Source: Coniferiporia sulphurascens (taxonomy: Eukaryota > Basidiomycota > Agaricomycetes > Hymenochaetales > Hymenochaetaceae). Taken from it: DNA of 64,000 nt. The DNA lies in the NCBI GenBank assembly GCA_002794785.1, contig NBBA01000007.1:930001-994000 (forward strand), written 5' to 3'. The notes beneath the pieces are model-generated. The model made no database searches and was not told where the DNA came from. It saw only the letters and a program-made list of their open reading frames with translations. Shown one piece after another: positions 1 to 10,540 of this stretch. The position numbers were made by a program, and so were the translations under genes. Positions within the stretch are counted from its first letter, which is position 1, and the number at the start of each line of letters is the position of its first letter.

Positions 1-447
1 ACCTCCGGTTCCTCGTAAGTTGTGATTGCAATCACAAGCTGTGCAGGAGACGTTTGGGAAACTCTATCAGCTCAATGCTCTCAAGGTTAACGGCTAAGAG
101 AATGTGGTGCAGCGGTGGGAGCTCGTTGCCTGCATAAATGCGCTGCAGGCACTCACGATCATCGCACTCGAGACGAACCCCCTAAGAAATAATCATAGAC
201 GGCATCGAAACACAGCGGGGCCATAAGCGTCTATAAATTATCGCAAATCCAGGTGTCTACAATTGTCAGCCAGAAAGTGGCTCATGAAGCATCTAATTTA
301 AATAAATAAACAGACCGAAAGTCTTATGAGGGGGAAGTGGGGATGGAAATTGGGGCATGGTGGATTAAATAGAAGCATGCGGATTAAATAGGAGCATGTG
401 GAATAAATAGAAGCATGTGCCTTGGTTGAAACGACTTTCCGAAGACA
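1..447. other. Left edge, no gene recognised
   Basis: I see no gene here. It lies downstream of the minus-strand GST-like gene and is probably its 3' flank. The only structure I noticed is a short tandem repeat at 362-418, listed separately. Confidence 0.4.
362..418. repeat. Three tandem copies of a 19-bp unit
   Basis: Units occupy 362-380, 381-399 and 400-418. Each is a variant of GGATTAAATAGAAGCATGY with one or two changes. The repeat lies just past the stop codon of the GST-like gene, in its likely 3' untranslated region. Confidence 0.8.
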
Positions 448-1273
448 CTACATTACGTCCATGTACTCTCGGCATTTCTCCATAAGCCTGCTCCACCGAC
501 CGCCGTTCCAAGTCCTGACGCGCGGCCATCCCTCCTGAGGCGAAAGCCTCTCTATCCATATGAGAATAGAGCAGAGAGCAAAGTCTGCGTATGTGAAGTC
601 CCGTCCAGAGACGAGGACGCCTTCGCGATCTCCGTCGTCGCCGCTGTTCTTGTCCAAAACGGAGGCGAGAAAGGTGAAGTTTTCGCAGATGGCTTTCCAA
701 GCCTGTTCACGCTGTGGTCCCCCGGCGGGATATGGTTCGGTGGGTTTCTGACCAGGTGCGAAGAAATGCGCTTGGCTACGCTCAGGGAGTTTCTGCGCGC
801 TGAGTGGAACCATGATTGGAAGGAGAGGTTTTGAGAAGACCTCATGCAAGTAGTGCACGAACAGGGTTTGGAGGGCCTTGCTCCCGTCCGGGAAAAGAGG
901 GCGTGCGGGATAGTTTATTTCAAGATACTCGGAAATAATTGATGGATTTGAAAGCACAGCGGGGGCGCTCGGTGAGCGAATAGGATCCACAATGACCGGT
1001 AGAGTATAAACTGATCGCCCGTCAGAGCGCCTTGAAGTCGCTGGAGCTCCAATCGAACGCATGGTGCGATCGAGGTCCGGAAATTCAACCCACTTCGTTC
1101 GATATGGGAGACGCTTATAGTTCAAAATAAGTCTTTGGGCGGGGACCTGTAGTCAGTGGTGGTCAAAGACAGGGTATGAGAGTAGAATTTTACCTTATCC
1201 TCCAAATGCTGGGAGCCCAGCCGTTTGACTGCGACAAAGGTGTATCATAGAGGGTAATGTATGGCTGAGACAT
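448..1273 (-). CDS. Glutathione S-transferase-like protein (copy A)
   Basis: Two-exon model: 1194-1273 and 448-1132 (complement), with a 61-bp GT-AG intron, giving 254 residues. The protein starts MSQPYITLYDTP and has a thioredoxin-like N-terminal domain (to about residue 85, with LNYK and KWVEFPDL motifs). An all-helical C-terminal GST domain follows, with FTYADFALCSILIWIER and a closing W-N-G-G-R-W motif. It is a paralogue of the gene at 4867. Such proteins are fungal GSTs related to lignin-etherase/GSTFuA types that conjugate or deglutathionylate small aromatics in the cytosol; the substrate here is unknown. The usual W-S-P-N active-site region reads W-A-P-S, so the expected catalytic serine is replaced by alanine. 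The acceptor I chose (after CCCAAAG) keeps frame, while the nearer CAG would hit a stop. The family is clear; the class is inferred. Confidence 0.85.
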
Positions 1274-2745
1274 TGCAAGTTAGTTCTGTAGGGGAATGTT
1301 GTGAGCTAGAATCTTACAGAAGTCTTCATTTATATATCAAGCCTGGGTGGCACGGTCGTAGGGAAGAGTTAGTATAAGTCGCAATAAACCTGGCTCGTCG
1401 TGGACGACAGTGCTGCACAGTTGATGTGAGATGACATGGACACTTTAGCATTTATATACAGCCAGAGCACAGTGGCAGCAATTGATGCGCTCGACAAGAC
1501 TTGATACACCACGAAAGGGACATGGAGCGATGTACGGAACGTTGGCACATCCCGGATACGAAACGGCCGGAAACAAGTGGCGAGGCAGAATTCCACAATT
1601 GGATAGTTGGGTAGCGGTCAATTTGATAACCCGTTTCGCACGGTGTAGCAGATCAAAAGGTAGTACCCAGCCGGAGTCTCGAATTGGTTTGCATTAGCAA
1701 ACAAAACATAGCCTAGGAAGCAAACAAAGCGCGACGGCGAAGCTGTGCCTGCATCTAGGCGGTGCTGAGACCCCATCAAAATTTGAAGTAAAGTAACTCG
1801 ATTGCGTGACAGAGGGCGTCTTGACACCTTCCGGACATACCGTGACTGTCCCGAATATACAAACATTTCGTCGTCGGCAGGAAACGGTAAATAAAAAGTA
1901 CTCCGACCGTTTCAACTGCGGCTAGGTGGTGACTGCTTGCGATACAAAGATATTGCCTGACTTGCGAGATTTGACAGTGGTTTAAGCGTAACGGTAGTGA
2001 TTAGTGTCAAATTATGTGATCGGAAACTATAGCTGTGACGTTGCTGTGGGGAGTAAGACGAAGGCTGAGGTACATTGATGAAAGTTTGATTACGAGGCCA
2101 GGCGTGTGTTCATGGGGTCCGCCGAACTCTGAGGACCCTGGTCTATTAGGATAGGGTTGCGCTCAAGTACGCTCCCTGGGACTCACTGTACCTCCGACTC
2201 TGCTCGACCCCTCCACGGAAGGCGCGATGCGGGCATGAGCGCCGACCGAGATGTGGCCTAAACTCATGTGGTTGATTAATCCGTTATTTCGCGACTCGTC
2301 ATGACTGCTTCCGTATACATGCTTTTGGTAAAGATGCATTTTTGCCAGGAGCTTTGTTCTCGCATGACTCACCACATACCTCCGTGATGTAGTCCGAGGG
2401 CCTTCACGGTTATTACGATTGACCGCCATGACTGAAAATATTCGTATCCTCAGGGCCATTCACTCTTCGTGGGTCCCTTGAAGGAGCTGTAACTCTTCCG
2501 GGCGTCCGTTATCGACACCTTTTCCCATAGTGTGCATTCCGCTGTGGATGATTACGCGTAACCATCGGCCAGACAAAAGAGGTGTTGGTGGCGAGAGGCT
2601 TAATGATAGGGCGACGTTTGAGACCGACTGGAATGCTAGTAGTGGACTCGAGGGGTCGAGGTGCTATCGCGCACGGAATCACGATTTGTCACGGCACGCA
2701 TGTCGTGACGCCCACAGCGCTTTCAGACTTGGCCGGGCTCACAAC
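1274..2745. other. Intergenic, divergent promoters of GST copy A and ORC5
   Basis: A 1.47-kb stretch between head-to-head genes. The open frames in it resemble no family I know and lack plausible splice structure. The frame upstream of the ORC5 start (2530-2745) is open, but the chosen ATG at 2746 matches where ORC5 proteins begin. Confidence 0.4.
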
Positions 2746-4503
2746 ATGCCTTTCCTCGGTCATGATGATCTCGTCTGCCAACTCCGGACTTTACTTCCAG
2801 CAGCATCGCCATCGTTCATTGTAATCAAGGACTCGTATGCTTCAGCTAGAACTGGTCCTGTCTTGCGCGATGTCTTGACATCGCTCGCGCAGGATGTCAA
2901 ACTGGCCTTTGCTGTTGTGAACTGTGTTGCTTGCTTCACGCAAAGGCTGTTATTTGATACTATCCTGGATGCGCTGACAGTATCGTGTGTATCTCGGCCA
3001 GACCAGCGGGAAGCTATCGAGGCTCTAGCAGGTGCCCGGAATGACAACCTCGATGGATTTATTCATTGTCTTCGTGCAATTTTTTCTGCAGCGGAATCAG
3101 TCAACTTCACTCCTGCGAAAAATGACAGCTTGTCTAAACTAGTTCTCGTTTTTGAACGCGCTGAAAGACTCAGGGAGTCGCTGCCGAAATTAACAATCCC
3201 TTTGACCAGGCTACAAGAGTTGGTGAGTTAAACATCCAACGATCTAAGCATAAAACATAGCGTGACGCTAAATAACGCAGACAGGGAAAGATGTGACGAC
3301 GGTGTTCTTGACGGATGCAGAATGGGAGTATATCGCGCCTTCCCCCGGATCTTTGTCCGATCCCTATCGTATAACGATAAAACCGCCTGAGAAACAGGGT
3401 ATGCTTCCAGGTTTTTGGATTGAGCTATTAAGGCTCATAGTCATTTTGAGGTATCATCGACTGGATTTACGGCACTTTCCCAGAGGACGAACAGCTTGAG
3501 TTCATTAACCCATACAATCCCTCCCTCCGCCCGTTGTTTTATCACTTTGTCGAAACTGTTTACAATGTATGCGCTCCGTTTACCACTGATCCTAGGGAAC
3601 TGGAGTACATAACATCAGCTCGATGGCCCGGGTTCGTCTCCCCTGTACTTGAGGACTGGAAAAGACAAGCTGGTGGACCTTATTCAGGACCTTCAGAGGA
3701 GGACCGCATAAGATTGATTCGACTTTTCGGTCCGTCATTGACCCACGCTGTGGAGAACCTGTACCCTCGCTCTGTGGGGTCTGTAGAATGGAGTACAGCC
3801 AACTTCCCAGAGGGGAAAGCCCTTTCTCAATTGCTTGGAAGGTATCTGCCACCACCAGCTACACCATCGTCGGATTCGCAGGTCACGATGTTAGAGCTAT
3901 CTAATATATCAATGTTCATTCTGTTGGCGGCTTTTCTCGCATCTTACAACCCGGCCAAAACGGACTATCGCCTACTCGGACGAGGGGCTAGCGAGGGATC
4001 ACGACGGAAGCGCAAGGGCGGTGGAACGAGAAAGTCCAAGGTCGGTTCAACGACAAAGGTCAGCATAACGAAAATGATTCGTTGGACTCGAAGGCTTTCT
4101 GAATTGGTCAATTTTAGCACCCTCAGCGACTCATTGGACCCATGAGCTTCCCTTATGACAGGCTCATGGCCATCCTAGGATCTTTATTACAAGAATACGA
4201 CGAGTCGAAACAAGTCGGGAAGCCTCTCGAGGATATTGTCAATTTAAAAGCGGAGACAGACGTTTATCGAGTACAAACGTCGTCAACGGTAAAACTCCAT
4301 AACAGCTCCTAAAGTCTTGATCTCGTGTGGCTGATATCATTTAGGTACGAGAGCTTGTCTCTCTGCGTCTATTGCATCGGGGTACAGTCCAAGATAAGCT
4401 CGACGCGCCCTTGTTCAAGTGCGGAATCGGTTACGACCAGGCACTTTCGCTTGCACGCAAACTGAGTATACCCCTGAATGAACTGATGTGGGAGCCAAGC
4501 TGA
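2746..4503 (+). CDS. ORC5: Origin recognition complex subunit 5
   Basis: Five exons: 2746-3222, 3281-3398, 3451-4058, 4118-4288 and 4345-4503. The introns are 58, 52, 59 and 56 bp, all phases agree, and the product has 510 residues. ORC5 is one of the AAA+-type subunits of the nuclear complex that marks replication origins and loads MCM. Seen: the VVNCVACFTQRLLFDTIL helix, a Walker-B-like KLVLVFERAERLRE, LTRLQELV followed by VTTVFLTDAEWE, the lid region, and the C-terminal block with ILLAAFLASYNPAKTD and a P-Y-D-R-L-M-A-I-L segment typical of the family. A lysine/arginine-rich stretch (about residue 370) precedes that block. Odd: the P-loop reads D-S-Y-A-S-A-R-T, so both glycines and the lysine of GxxxxGKT are gone and ATP binding is doubtful. 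Human ORC5 is about 435 residues. The donor of intron 3 (GTCAGC) is weak. Confidence 0.92.
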
Positions 4504-4866
4504 GCCTGTTCTCGTAATAGACTGAAGGGAGGGTTCGCAAGGAAACCCCCTTTGACCTGTGCCCGAAGCTGTCCTACATTCTACGGCGCGGGAACGGAAT
4601 GAATGTTCGGTATGTATTTAATACATACGCACTGTTCATTAGGAACCCTAAAAACTTGTATAATGTTCCCCACGGGTTTACTTCAAAAAGCAGATTGTTT
4701 GTCGCCACGTGGCACACAGTCGACCCGAACCTTATTACTGAGAAGAGTCTATCGGCCAATACGCGCGAAGGCTTATTAATGATTCATTTTGGCTGACTCA
4801 TCTATTCCTCCGTTAAATAAGTGCTCCCACGAACCATCCCCCATTCAATTCACGCATATAGCGACC
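4504..4866. other. Intergenic between ORC5 and GST copy B
   Basis: 363 bp, holding the ORC5 3' end and the promoter of the downstream GST-like gene. A near-palindrome, GTATGTA...TACATAC, sits at 4610-4628. No gene is seen. Confidence 0.4.
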
Positions 4867-5673
4867 ATGACCATCACCTTCTATGATATTCCCTCCAAGT
4901 TGGATGGCAATGCCTGGTCCCCAAATACATTTAAAACCAGGTTCGCGAGTGGCACTTGTATCAAGTTTGAATGTTCTTTTAATCAAATGCACAGATTATC
5001 TCTGAACTACAAGGGTATACCATACAAAACCGAATGGGTGGAGTACCCCGATATTGAGGCGCGTATGAAGGATATTGGGGGCGCACCGACAGAGAAGAAA
5101 GCCGATGGACGCGATCATTACACCCTTCCAGCAATCCACGATTCGGCGGCGGACAAGGTCGTCACCGACTCAATCGAGATTGCCGCGTATCTCGACAAAG
5201 CGTATCCGGATACGCCAGCGCTCATCCCCCCCAACACACACGCAGCAATAAAACTCTTTGCCCATGCATTCAAAGCTGAGAACTCCGCCCCAATCTTCCC
5301 GATCATGGTTCCCGCATCGTACAATATCCTCAATCCAAAGAGCCAGGAGTACTTCAGGAGGACAAGAGAAGAGTGGTTTGGGAAGAAACTGGAGGAAATC
5401 GCACCACCCGGCCCCATCCATGACGAGATTTGGGGGAAGGCAAAATCCAGTCTTGAGCGCTTGGGTAGCTTTTACGATGCGAATGGCGTGGATAAGCCAT
5501 TTTTCCTCGGCGATACATTTACATTTGCGGATGCATATGTCGCCAGCTATCTTCTGTGGATTAAGGCCGTTTTCGGTCCCGACAGCAACGAATGGAAGGC
5601 GATAACAGGTTGGGATGGAGGGCGGTGGGCAAAATTTCTCGAGTTGACAAAGGAGTGGCAGGATGTAAACTAG
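4867..5673 (+). CDS. Glutathione S-transferase-like protein (copy B)
   Basis: Exons 4867-4940 and 4995-5673; 250 residues. The 54-bp intron is a multiple of three and has no stop, so an unspliced frame also stays open. Splicing restores the family motif (WSPNTFKTR then LSLNYKGIPYKTEWVEYPD) and falls at the same phase-2 AG|A position as in copy A, which supports the model. The N-terminal thioredoxin-like fold keeps the W-S-P-N motif with the putative catalytic serine. The C-terminal domain has FTFADAYVASYLLWIK and a W-D-G-G-R-W motif. It is probably a cytosolic glutathione-dependent enzyme of the fungal GSTFuA/etherase-like group; the substrate is not inferable. It stands downstream of ORC5 in the same direction and convergent with MED8, 98 bp away. 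Confidence 0.88.
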   Translation: MTITFYDIPSKLDGNAWSPNTFKTRFASGTCIKFECSFNQMHRLSLNYKGIPYKTEWVEYPDIEARMKDIGGAPTEKKADGRDHYTLPAIHDSAADKVVTDSIEIAAYLDKAYPDTPALIPPNTHAAIKLFAHAFKAENSAPIFPIMVPASYNILNPKSQEYFRRTREEWFGKKLEEIAPPGPIHDEIWGKAKSSLERLGSFYDANGVDKPFFLGDTFTFADAYVASYLLWIKAVFGPDSNEWKAITGWDGGRWAKFLELTKEWQDVN

Positions 5674-5771
5674 TATATCAGATGAAGACAGATAAACCCC
5701 GCATGCTTAATCAATGCAATTACCGCATCGCCGCCGCTATCCAAGGAGGATCTGAGGCAGCGTAAAGGCAA

Positions 5772-6623
5772 TTAGTGTGGTGTTGAACCAACACTCTCGT
5801 CGACACCAGGGGAAGGCTGTAATGATGGTCCCAATACCTCCTCCAACTCGGCGTCGTCGTCGCCACTATCGTCACCATCATCTCCTTCGCTGCCTTCCGG
5901 CGTGACGTCTGGAGTGTTTTCATCAACCTGATTTGCTGCGGTCGGAGCTGGAGAGAGTCTACTGAAAGGAGACAGTGAATGCTGAGGTGAAAGCGAGTTA
6001 AGCGGGACAAAGTCTTCCGGCTCCCCTATTTCAACGGCAACGCGAGCCTTCCAATCGTACTTGTCTCTAAGCATAGTGACCGCTCGCACCGCACGTTCAC
6101 AACGAGAATCGTGATCAGCCTTAATACGCTCACAATCCCTCAGCACGGCATTATACGTCTCCGTAGCGTTCGGGTGTTCCTTTTGCATCGCTGCTGATGG
6201 AAGACGTTCCAAAACTCTTCGCACTTTGCCATTCTCCAGGCGCAAAACTTCTGTCGTTTGCTGATTGCGGAGGAGTGGTATGAGGTCGTTATCAAGTTGC
6301 GCGTCAGAAAGAGTAGACGAAGGATGAAGAGCCAGCTTCATGAAAGGTCTTGTACTGGGTACAGGGACCTCTGATGCGGATGGCAAAGTGGTGGATGTCG
6401 GGGCAGACACGAGAGACATAGAAAGGTTGTGGCTTTGAGAAAGCAAAACGTTGTACTTGGCAAGTATGTCGGGCCAGGCAGGCATTAGATTCTGACCGTC
6501 TGCCTCGACGATCCTCTGTAGGGCATAGATGGACTCCATCATTTGCGATATCTTGAATTTCGTCGACTCGAGGGGTCCGATGGGCAGAACAGCCTGGGGC
6601 GGGTTGCCCGGGTTGGCTGCCAT
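5772..6623 (-). CDS. MED8: Mediator complex subunit 8
   Basis: Single exon of 283 residues from the ATG at 6623; an in-frame ATG at 6656 would add 11 residues. Mediator is the nuclear coactivator linking regulators to RNA polymerase II, and MED8 belongs to its head module. Seen: the N-terminal helical block with KISQMMESIYALQRIVE, then MPAWPDILAKYNVLLSQSHN, which is the MED8 signature. A proline/serine-rich linker follows, then a second helical region (about residues 130-215) and an acidic tail rich in Asp/Glu (E-G-D-D-G-D-D-S-G-D-D-D). It is head-to-head with the mitochondrial HMG gene, sharing a 143-bp promoter. The downstream start fits the family better, because the extra residues of the longer form overlap the tiny promoter. 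Confidence 0.87.
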   Translation of the reverse strand: MAANPGNPPQAVLPIGPLESTKFKISQMMESIYALQRIVEADGQNLMPAWPDILAKYNVLLSQSHNLSMSLVSAPTSTTLPSASEVPVPSTRPFMKLALHPSSTLSDAQLDNDLIPLLRNQQTTEVLRLENGKVRRVLERLPSAAMQKEHPNATETYNAVLRDCERIKADHDSRCERAVRAVTMLRDKYDWKARVAVEIGEPEDFVPLNSLSPQHSLSPFSRLSPAPTAANQVDENTPDVTPEGSEGDDGDDSGDDDAELEEVLGPSLQPSPGVDESVGSTPH

Positions 6624-6766
6624 TATGATTGCGTGGGTTCTACCTAAGCCCGCCAAAAACGGCGTGACTCGGATACTGTACCGTCGTCTGTGACGTACCC
6701 GTGACGACTGCTACTTATAAACACTTGGTGTTTCAACCCACTCGCTAGCTTTACACCGCAACGGCC
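6624..6766. promoter_or_regulatory. Bidirectional promoter, MED8 / mitochondrial HMG gene
   Basis: 143 bp between two divergent start codons. Visible elements are a CRE/ATF-like TGACGT at 6691-6696, a second GTGACGAC just after it, and a TATA-like TTATAA at 6715-6720 that would serve the rightward HMG gene. Control of both genes from here is inferred from spacing. Confidence 0.6.
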
Positions 6767-7989
6767 ATGTTTCTATCTTTGCTCCCGACGCGTCTCGTCT
6801 CGCGCCATATTGCCGCTGCGTCGTCGTTCTCCGCCCAGCGTGCTCTGACACCAGCAGCGGCGCGTGGCTTCTCCGTGTCGCGTGTTGCTCTGGCCGCGTC
6901 CGCGAAAGCTCGCGCCGGGACTACCGCGACCGACGCTACTGTGAAGAAAACCTCGTCCAGCAAAGGTGCAAAGAAAGCCGCAAAGTCTACCAAGAAAAGC
7001 TCTGAAGAGAATGCTACAAAGTTGAAGAAGCCGACGAAAAAAAAGGAGACGGCGAAACGTACGTGGCCAGGCTCTGGAGGATCCACATCTCAGTCAGGAT
7101 GTCACCTAATTGGCTTCGTATTCTCTTGTCTTTGCTATGCAGCCCCGAGGGTCAAGGTCACGTCCGAAGACATGCCGCCCCCGAAGCCGGGAGGACCATA
7201 CGTCCTGTTTTTCCGCAAGTACTTTGCGGATGCTGATCTTTCCAACGCGTCGGATAAGCGGGCAGCCATTTTCCAAGTTTCCAAGGATTCTGCGGCAGCT
7301 TGGCAGAGCCTCACTGATAGTGAGAAACAGGTTGGAGACTGGCATAGACATCACATTTGTACCATTGCTCATCTCATTTCTAGGTTTACCGTGACGAATA
7401 CGTAGTTGCCAAAGCGGTGTACGAGAAGAAGCGGGAGGAGTACTTCAAGACGGTTGATCCAGCTACCCTCAAGGAAATCAACAGGTACTATCATTTTCGT
7501 GTGTTTACAGATGTCGGTTAACTCATACTTTGTGCAGACGTCGTGTGGCAAGAGGAAAACCCAAGATTAAGACTCCCACTACGAACCGCAGGCCTTTAAC
7601 ATCCTTCTTCCTGTTAGTCAGACACTCACTATTCATCATGCCATACTCCGCTTCGGCGTCGTCTGCGACTCGGAATATATTCGAGTTGACTCTTCTCGGC
7701 GACTCCGTCTTTACACTACTCATTTTTGACACCCTTACTAAGTATTTCGCTTTGCAGATACTTGGCTGATGAACGCAAGAACTTTACACCCGTGAAAGGA
7801 CCTGATGCACCGGAACAGATGGTAGCCTTCGCTAAAACACGAGGTGAAAAGTGGCGGTCAATGTCTGACGCGGATAAGCAGGCTCGTTTTTCTTTTTCTT
7901 GTTGACTTCTACTAGGATTTACATTCTTCCCCAAGACCTATGTCGATAGGTATAATGAAGCAAAGAAAGAATTAGATGCTTCCCTATAA
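6767..7989 (+). CDS. Mitochondrial HMG-box protein (ABF2/TFAM-like)
   Basis: Six-exon model: 6767-7058, 7143-7330, 7384-7484, 7538-7612, 7758-7881 and 7936-7989. The N-terminus (MFLSLLPTRLVSRHIAAASS) is an arginine-rich, acid-free amphipathic leader typical of a mitochondrial presequence. A lysine-rich linker follows. HMG box 1 has PPPKPGGPYVLFFRKYF through AAAWQSLTDSEKQVYRDEY. A weaker box 2 has RPLTSFFLYLADERN through KWRSMSDADKQ and YVDRYNEAKK. Two boxes behind a presequence match ABF2/TFAM proteins that bind, bend and package mitochondrial DNA. The last intron is uncertain. A GC-AG intron 7882-7935 (54 bp) joins DADKQ to TYVDRYN smoothly, while the GT-AG alternative 7886-7915 would be only 30 bp. 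Intron 4 (145 bp) is longer than the rest. Confidence 0.85.
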
Positions 7990-8497
7990 CGATGAACTTA
8001 TTTATATGCAGCTTCTGTTATTTCTGTTTTAGTCCAATTCACTTCGTCAGTGGTCACCGATCGGGTGTTGCATCTTTTTTCTTCTACAGAATTTCATTGG
8101 GGGGATCTGGTGCCGTGTTTGCGTTTGAACCAGCGACTAAATTGACCCTCCAGCGCACTTAGTACACACCTCCAATGCAGACAGACGTCCTGTTTTTATA
8201 CTACATAGCGTCAAACGAGACGCTTGCGTGTACTTAAGTTCTCATTCGATCCGCAATAACAAAAACGTAAGGAGTGGTATACAGATCAAGGGCATTAATA
8301 GCGAAAAAAGGCGGAGTCGTATTCAACGAATAAAATATATGATAATTGTGTCCGCGAATAACCGAGAAAGCTCGCAAAGCAGAGCAGTCTTAGCAAAAAA
8401 TAACTGAACTGGATATAGCAGATAACCGTCCCTCAGACCCGAGCCGATAGTACACAAATGAAGACGAATACTCCCATCGTAACTTCTTCCTCATTGC
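7990..8497. other. Intergenic between convergent genes
   Basis: 508 bp holding the 3' ends of the HMG gene and the RAX1-like gene, which point toward each other. No gene or repeat is recognised. Confidence 0.4.
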
Positions 8498-9955
8498 CTA
8501 CAACCGGTGACCAGGAACCGCCCAGAATATGAGTGTCAGCGCAGCATCGCAAGCTGCGACAAGAAGGGTGACCCAAACTGCACGCCCAAGGAGCAGTTTC
8601 CTGACGTAGGGCTCACGGATACGTAAAGTACGGAATGGCGTCGTCTCCGACTGTCCCAAAAAAACAAGGATAGGGTCAAGCTCGTATTGGTGGCTGATTA
8701 GAAAGAGGATAGCAAGGGTATACGGGATGAAAAGCTGTAGGAATGAAAACGATTAGATAGCTAAAGCGATAACAAGATTGTCTTTACTCACAAAAAACCT
8801 CTTGGACTTCGGTTTGACGTCCAAGAAAATGAGGGAGAAACCGACAGCGAGGCCTGCCCAAAGGATGAGAAGACCCAGAACGAGTCGCACCAGGGCGCTG
8901 ACCGGGGTCAAGTTCCCGAATGCCTTTGCCCGCAGAAAACGCGGGTATGCATCCTGCTCCATGGCACGGAAACAATAATCCTTCTGCGCATGGAACATGT
9001 CAGGGATCTGCGCAAGCGCATTAATTTCTTCTTGTGTCCTCGGCTCGCGAGTGGATGAAAGAACAAATGAGTGGATTCTGAGTGAAGGCGGAAGATAGAC
9101 CTCGTGATTTTGAGAGGCATCAACAGCAAAGGCAGCATGAGCAGGAGGTGTGAGATATCGGAAATAGATGCGCTCTGCGGACGCCACGAGGTCCATGCGA
9201 GTGATGGCCGTGGTACGAAGAATAATCGTCGGCGCCTTTGAAATACGTTTGTGCAAGGCGGACGTCCTTCCAGACAGAGAGAACGGCGTCGACGAACGAG
9301 GAGGATCGTACGTTTCCGAGGGTGAGGCGACGCGGCCCGGTTCCCTCTCATACATTGCTGGCGTGAGCGACCGAGGGCTCGTGCTTCGAGCACCGTAATG
9401 CTCTTTCTCGTCAAATTTGCCGTTCTTTTCTTGTTCAGCCAGCATCTCTCCCGTACTTGCCGTACTGCGCTTCGTACCGAGATCACCGCCACGTCCGTTT
9501 CCACCGAAGCCAACAACCGTGCCATAAATAGAGCCTCGGCGTCGCGCATAGTCCCAGTACTGCGGCCAATCCTCCTTGATTGTGCGACCTGACTTGCGTA
9601 CATCCTTGAAATACGCACGACAAAGGTTTTCATGCTGTTGAACGTCGAGCCAGAAATCTAGAATATCTTCCGAGCCCTCGCGTTGCAGGAATAAACTAAG
9701 GAAATTTATGTCAGTCCATATGACGCGGAGCAGAATCGATGTGATAACAGAAACAATGAGTGACGGCACACAGTGGGCCGATAAAGCGAGGAGACCAATA
9801 GAAACCCAAGGAGGACAGACAATGACTCACTAAAACATGAAGAGATCAACTGGAGGCCTGGTCTTTCTCGCGAGCACCTCTGTAAAAGATGGAAGCCGGT
9901 TCCGTCGGCTGTCATCGAGGGCATCGTGAACATAGTGCCTGTTGTCGCCGTCCAT
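8498..9955 (-). CDS. RAX1: RGS-domain membrane protein, RAX1-like
   Basis: Three exons (complement): 9831-9955, 8792-9695 and 8498-8734. The introns are 135 and 57 bp and the product has 421 residues. The N-terminal RGS fold starts at residue about 15 (FTEVLARKTRPPVDLFMFYLFLQ, then DILDFWLDVQQHENLC). It is split by a low-complexity Ser/Thr/Pro insertion and resumes around RMDLVASAERIYFRYL and AEQDAYPRFLRAKAF-like sequence. Three hydrophobic segments follow: one before the last intron and two in the last exon (LFIPYTLAILFLISHQY and LLVAACDAALTLIFWAV). RGS plus C-terminal transmembrane segments is the layout of yeast Rax1, a plasma-membrane landmark for bud-site selection. The role in a filamentous basidiomycete is inferred. 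It is head-to-head with NDUFA2. Confidence 0.87.
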
Positions 9956-10123
9956 GGTGCGTGGCGACAGTGAACGTTAACGGTGTGTGCGACGACCGCT
10001 AGGCATGTTTGGTTCCAGTCCACAAGTGACAACGTGACTTCCGTGACACACAAACAAAAAAGCGGCTGTAGTGTCCCACGCAAGGAGGTTACCCGCTGTG
10101 CCGCCTCGTCTGCTGCGTGAACA
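9956..10123. promoter_or_regulatory. Shared promoter, RAX1-like / NDUFA2
   Basis: 168 bp between divergent start codons. No TATA box is evident. The bidirectional role is inferred from spacing only. Confidence 0.5.
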
Positions 10124-10540
10124 ATGTCGTCGTCGTCGTTGGCCAAGGCACTTTCGCCGGCAGTTCGTGAGATACGCTTTCTCTGTTGTCAATCAGGCCC
10201 GGCCTCTGCTGGCATCAGGTGTGTCTGTCCAGGTTGCTGGCAGACCGTCTAGTCAGCTGACAACGTCGACAGACAGTTTATTCAAACCTCATATCCATCC
10301 CTCAAGCAGCACAACCCACACCTTCCTGTCTTGATCCGTGAAGCCTCGGGAACACCGGCAAGAGCGTTCGCCCGCTTTGGTGCTTAAAACAGTTTTCCCT
10401 TTTGTCCTTTCATTCCCGACTAACAGACGCTTACAGAGTATGGCGTAGAGAAACATGTCGAACTTGATGACCTTTCCGCAACAGATGTGGAGCAGAAAGT
10501 CTTGAAGCTCCTCACGGCAGAGCAAGGTCGTACCGTTTGA
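10124..10540 (+). CDS. NDUFA2: NADH:ubiquinone oxidoreductase subunit NDUFA2 (B8)
   Basis: Three exons: 10124-10218, 10273-10379 and 10437-10540. The introns are 54 and 57 bp with consistent phases, and the product has 101 residues, the normal length. It is an accessory subunit of mitochondrial complex I with a thioredoxin-like fold. Seen: VREIRFLCCQSGPASAG with its cysteine pair, FIQTSYPSLKQHNPHLPVLIREASG, the ARAFARFEYGVEKHVELDDLS block, and a closing helix. The gene is too fragmented to appear as a long open frame, but the splice model reproduces the family end to end. Confidence 0.93.

Noticed and set aside
1274..2529. Several 70-100-residue open frames upstream of ORC5
   Set aside because: No motifs, no splice signals that join them, and composition like random sequence.
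7882..7915. GC-AG intron ending at the TAG before GATTTAC
   Set aside because: The phase would break the conserved YVDRYNEAKK reading; the later acceptor keeps it.
8908..9633. 241-residue open frame overlapping the RAX1-like gene
   Set aside because: Same strand but shifted frame, Arg/Ser-rich, no motifs. The RGS frame has conserved sequence and matching splice sites.
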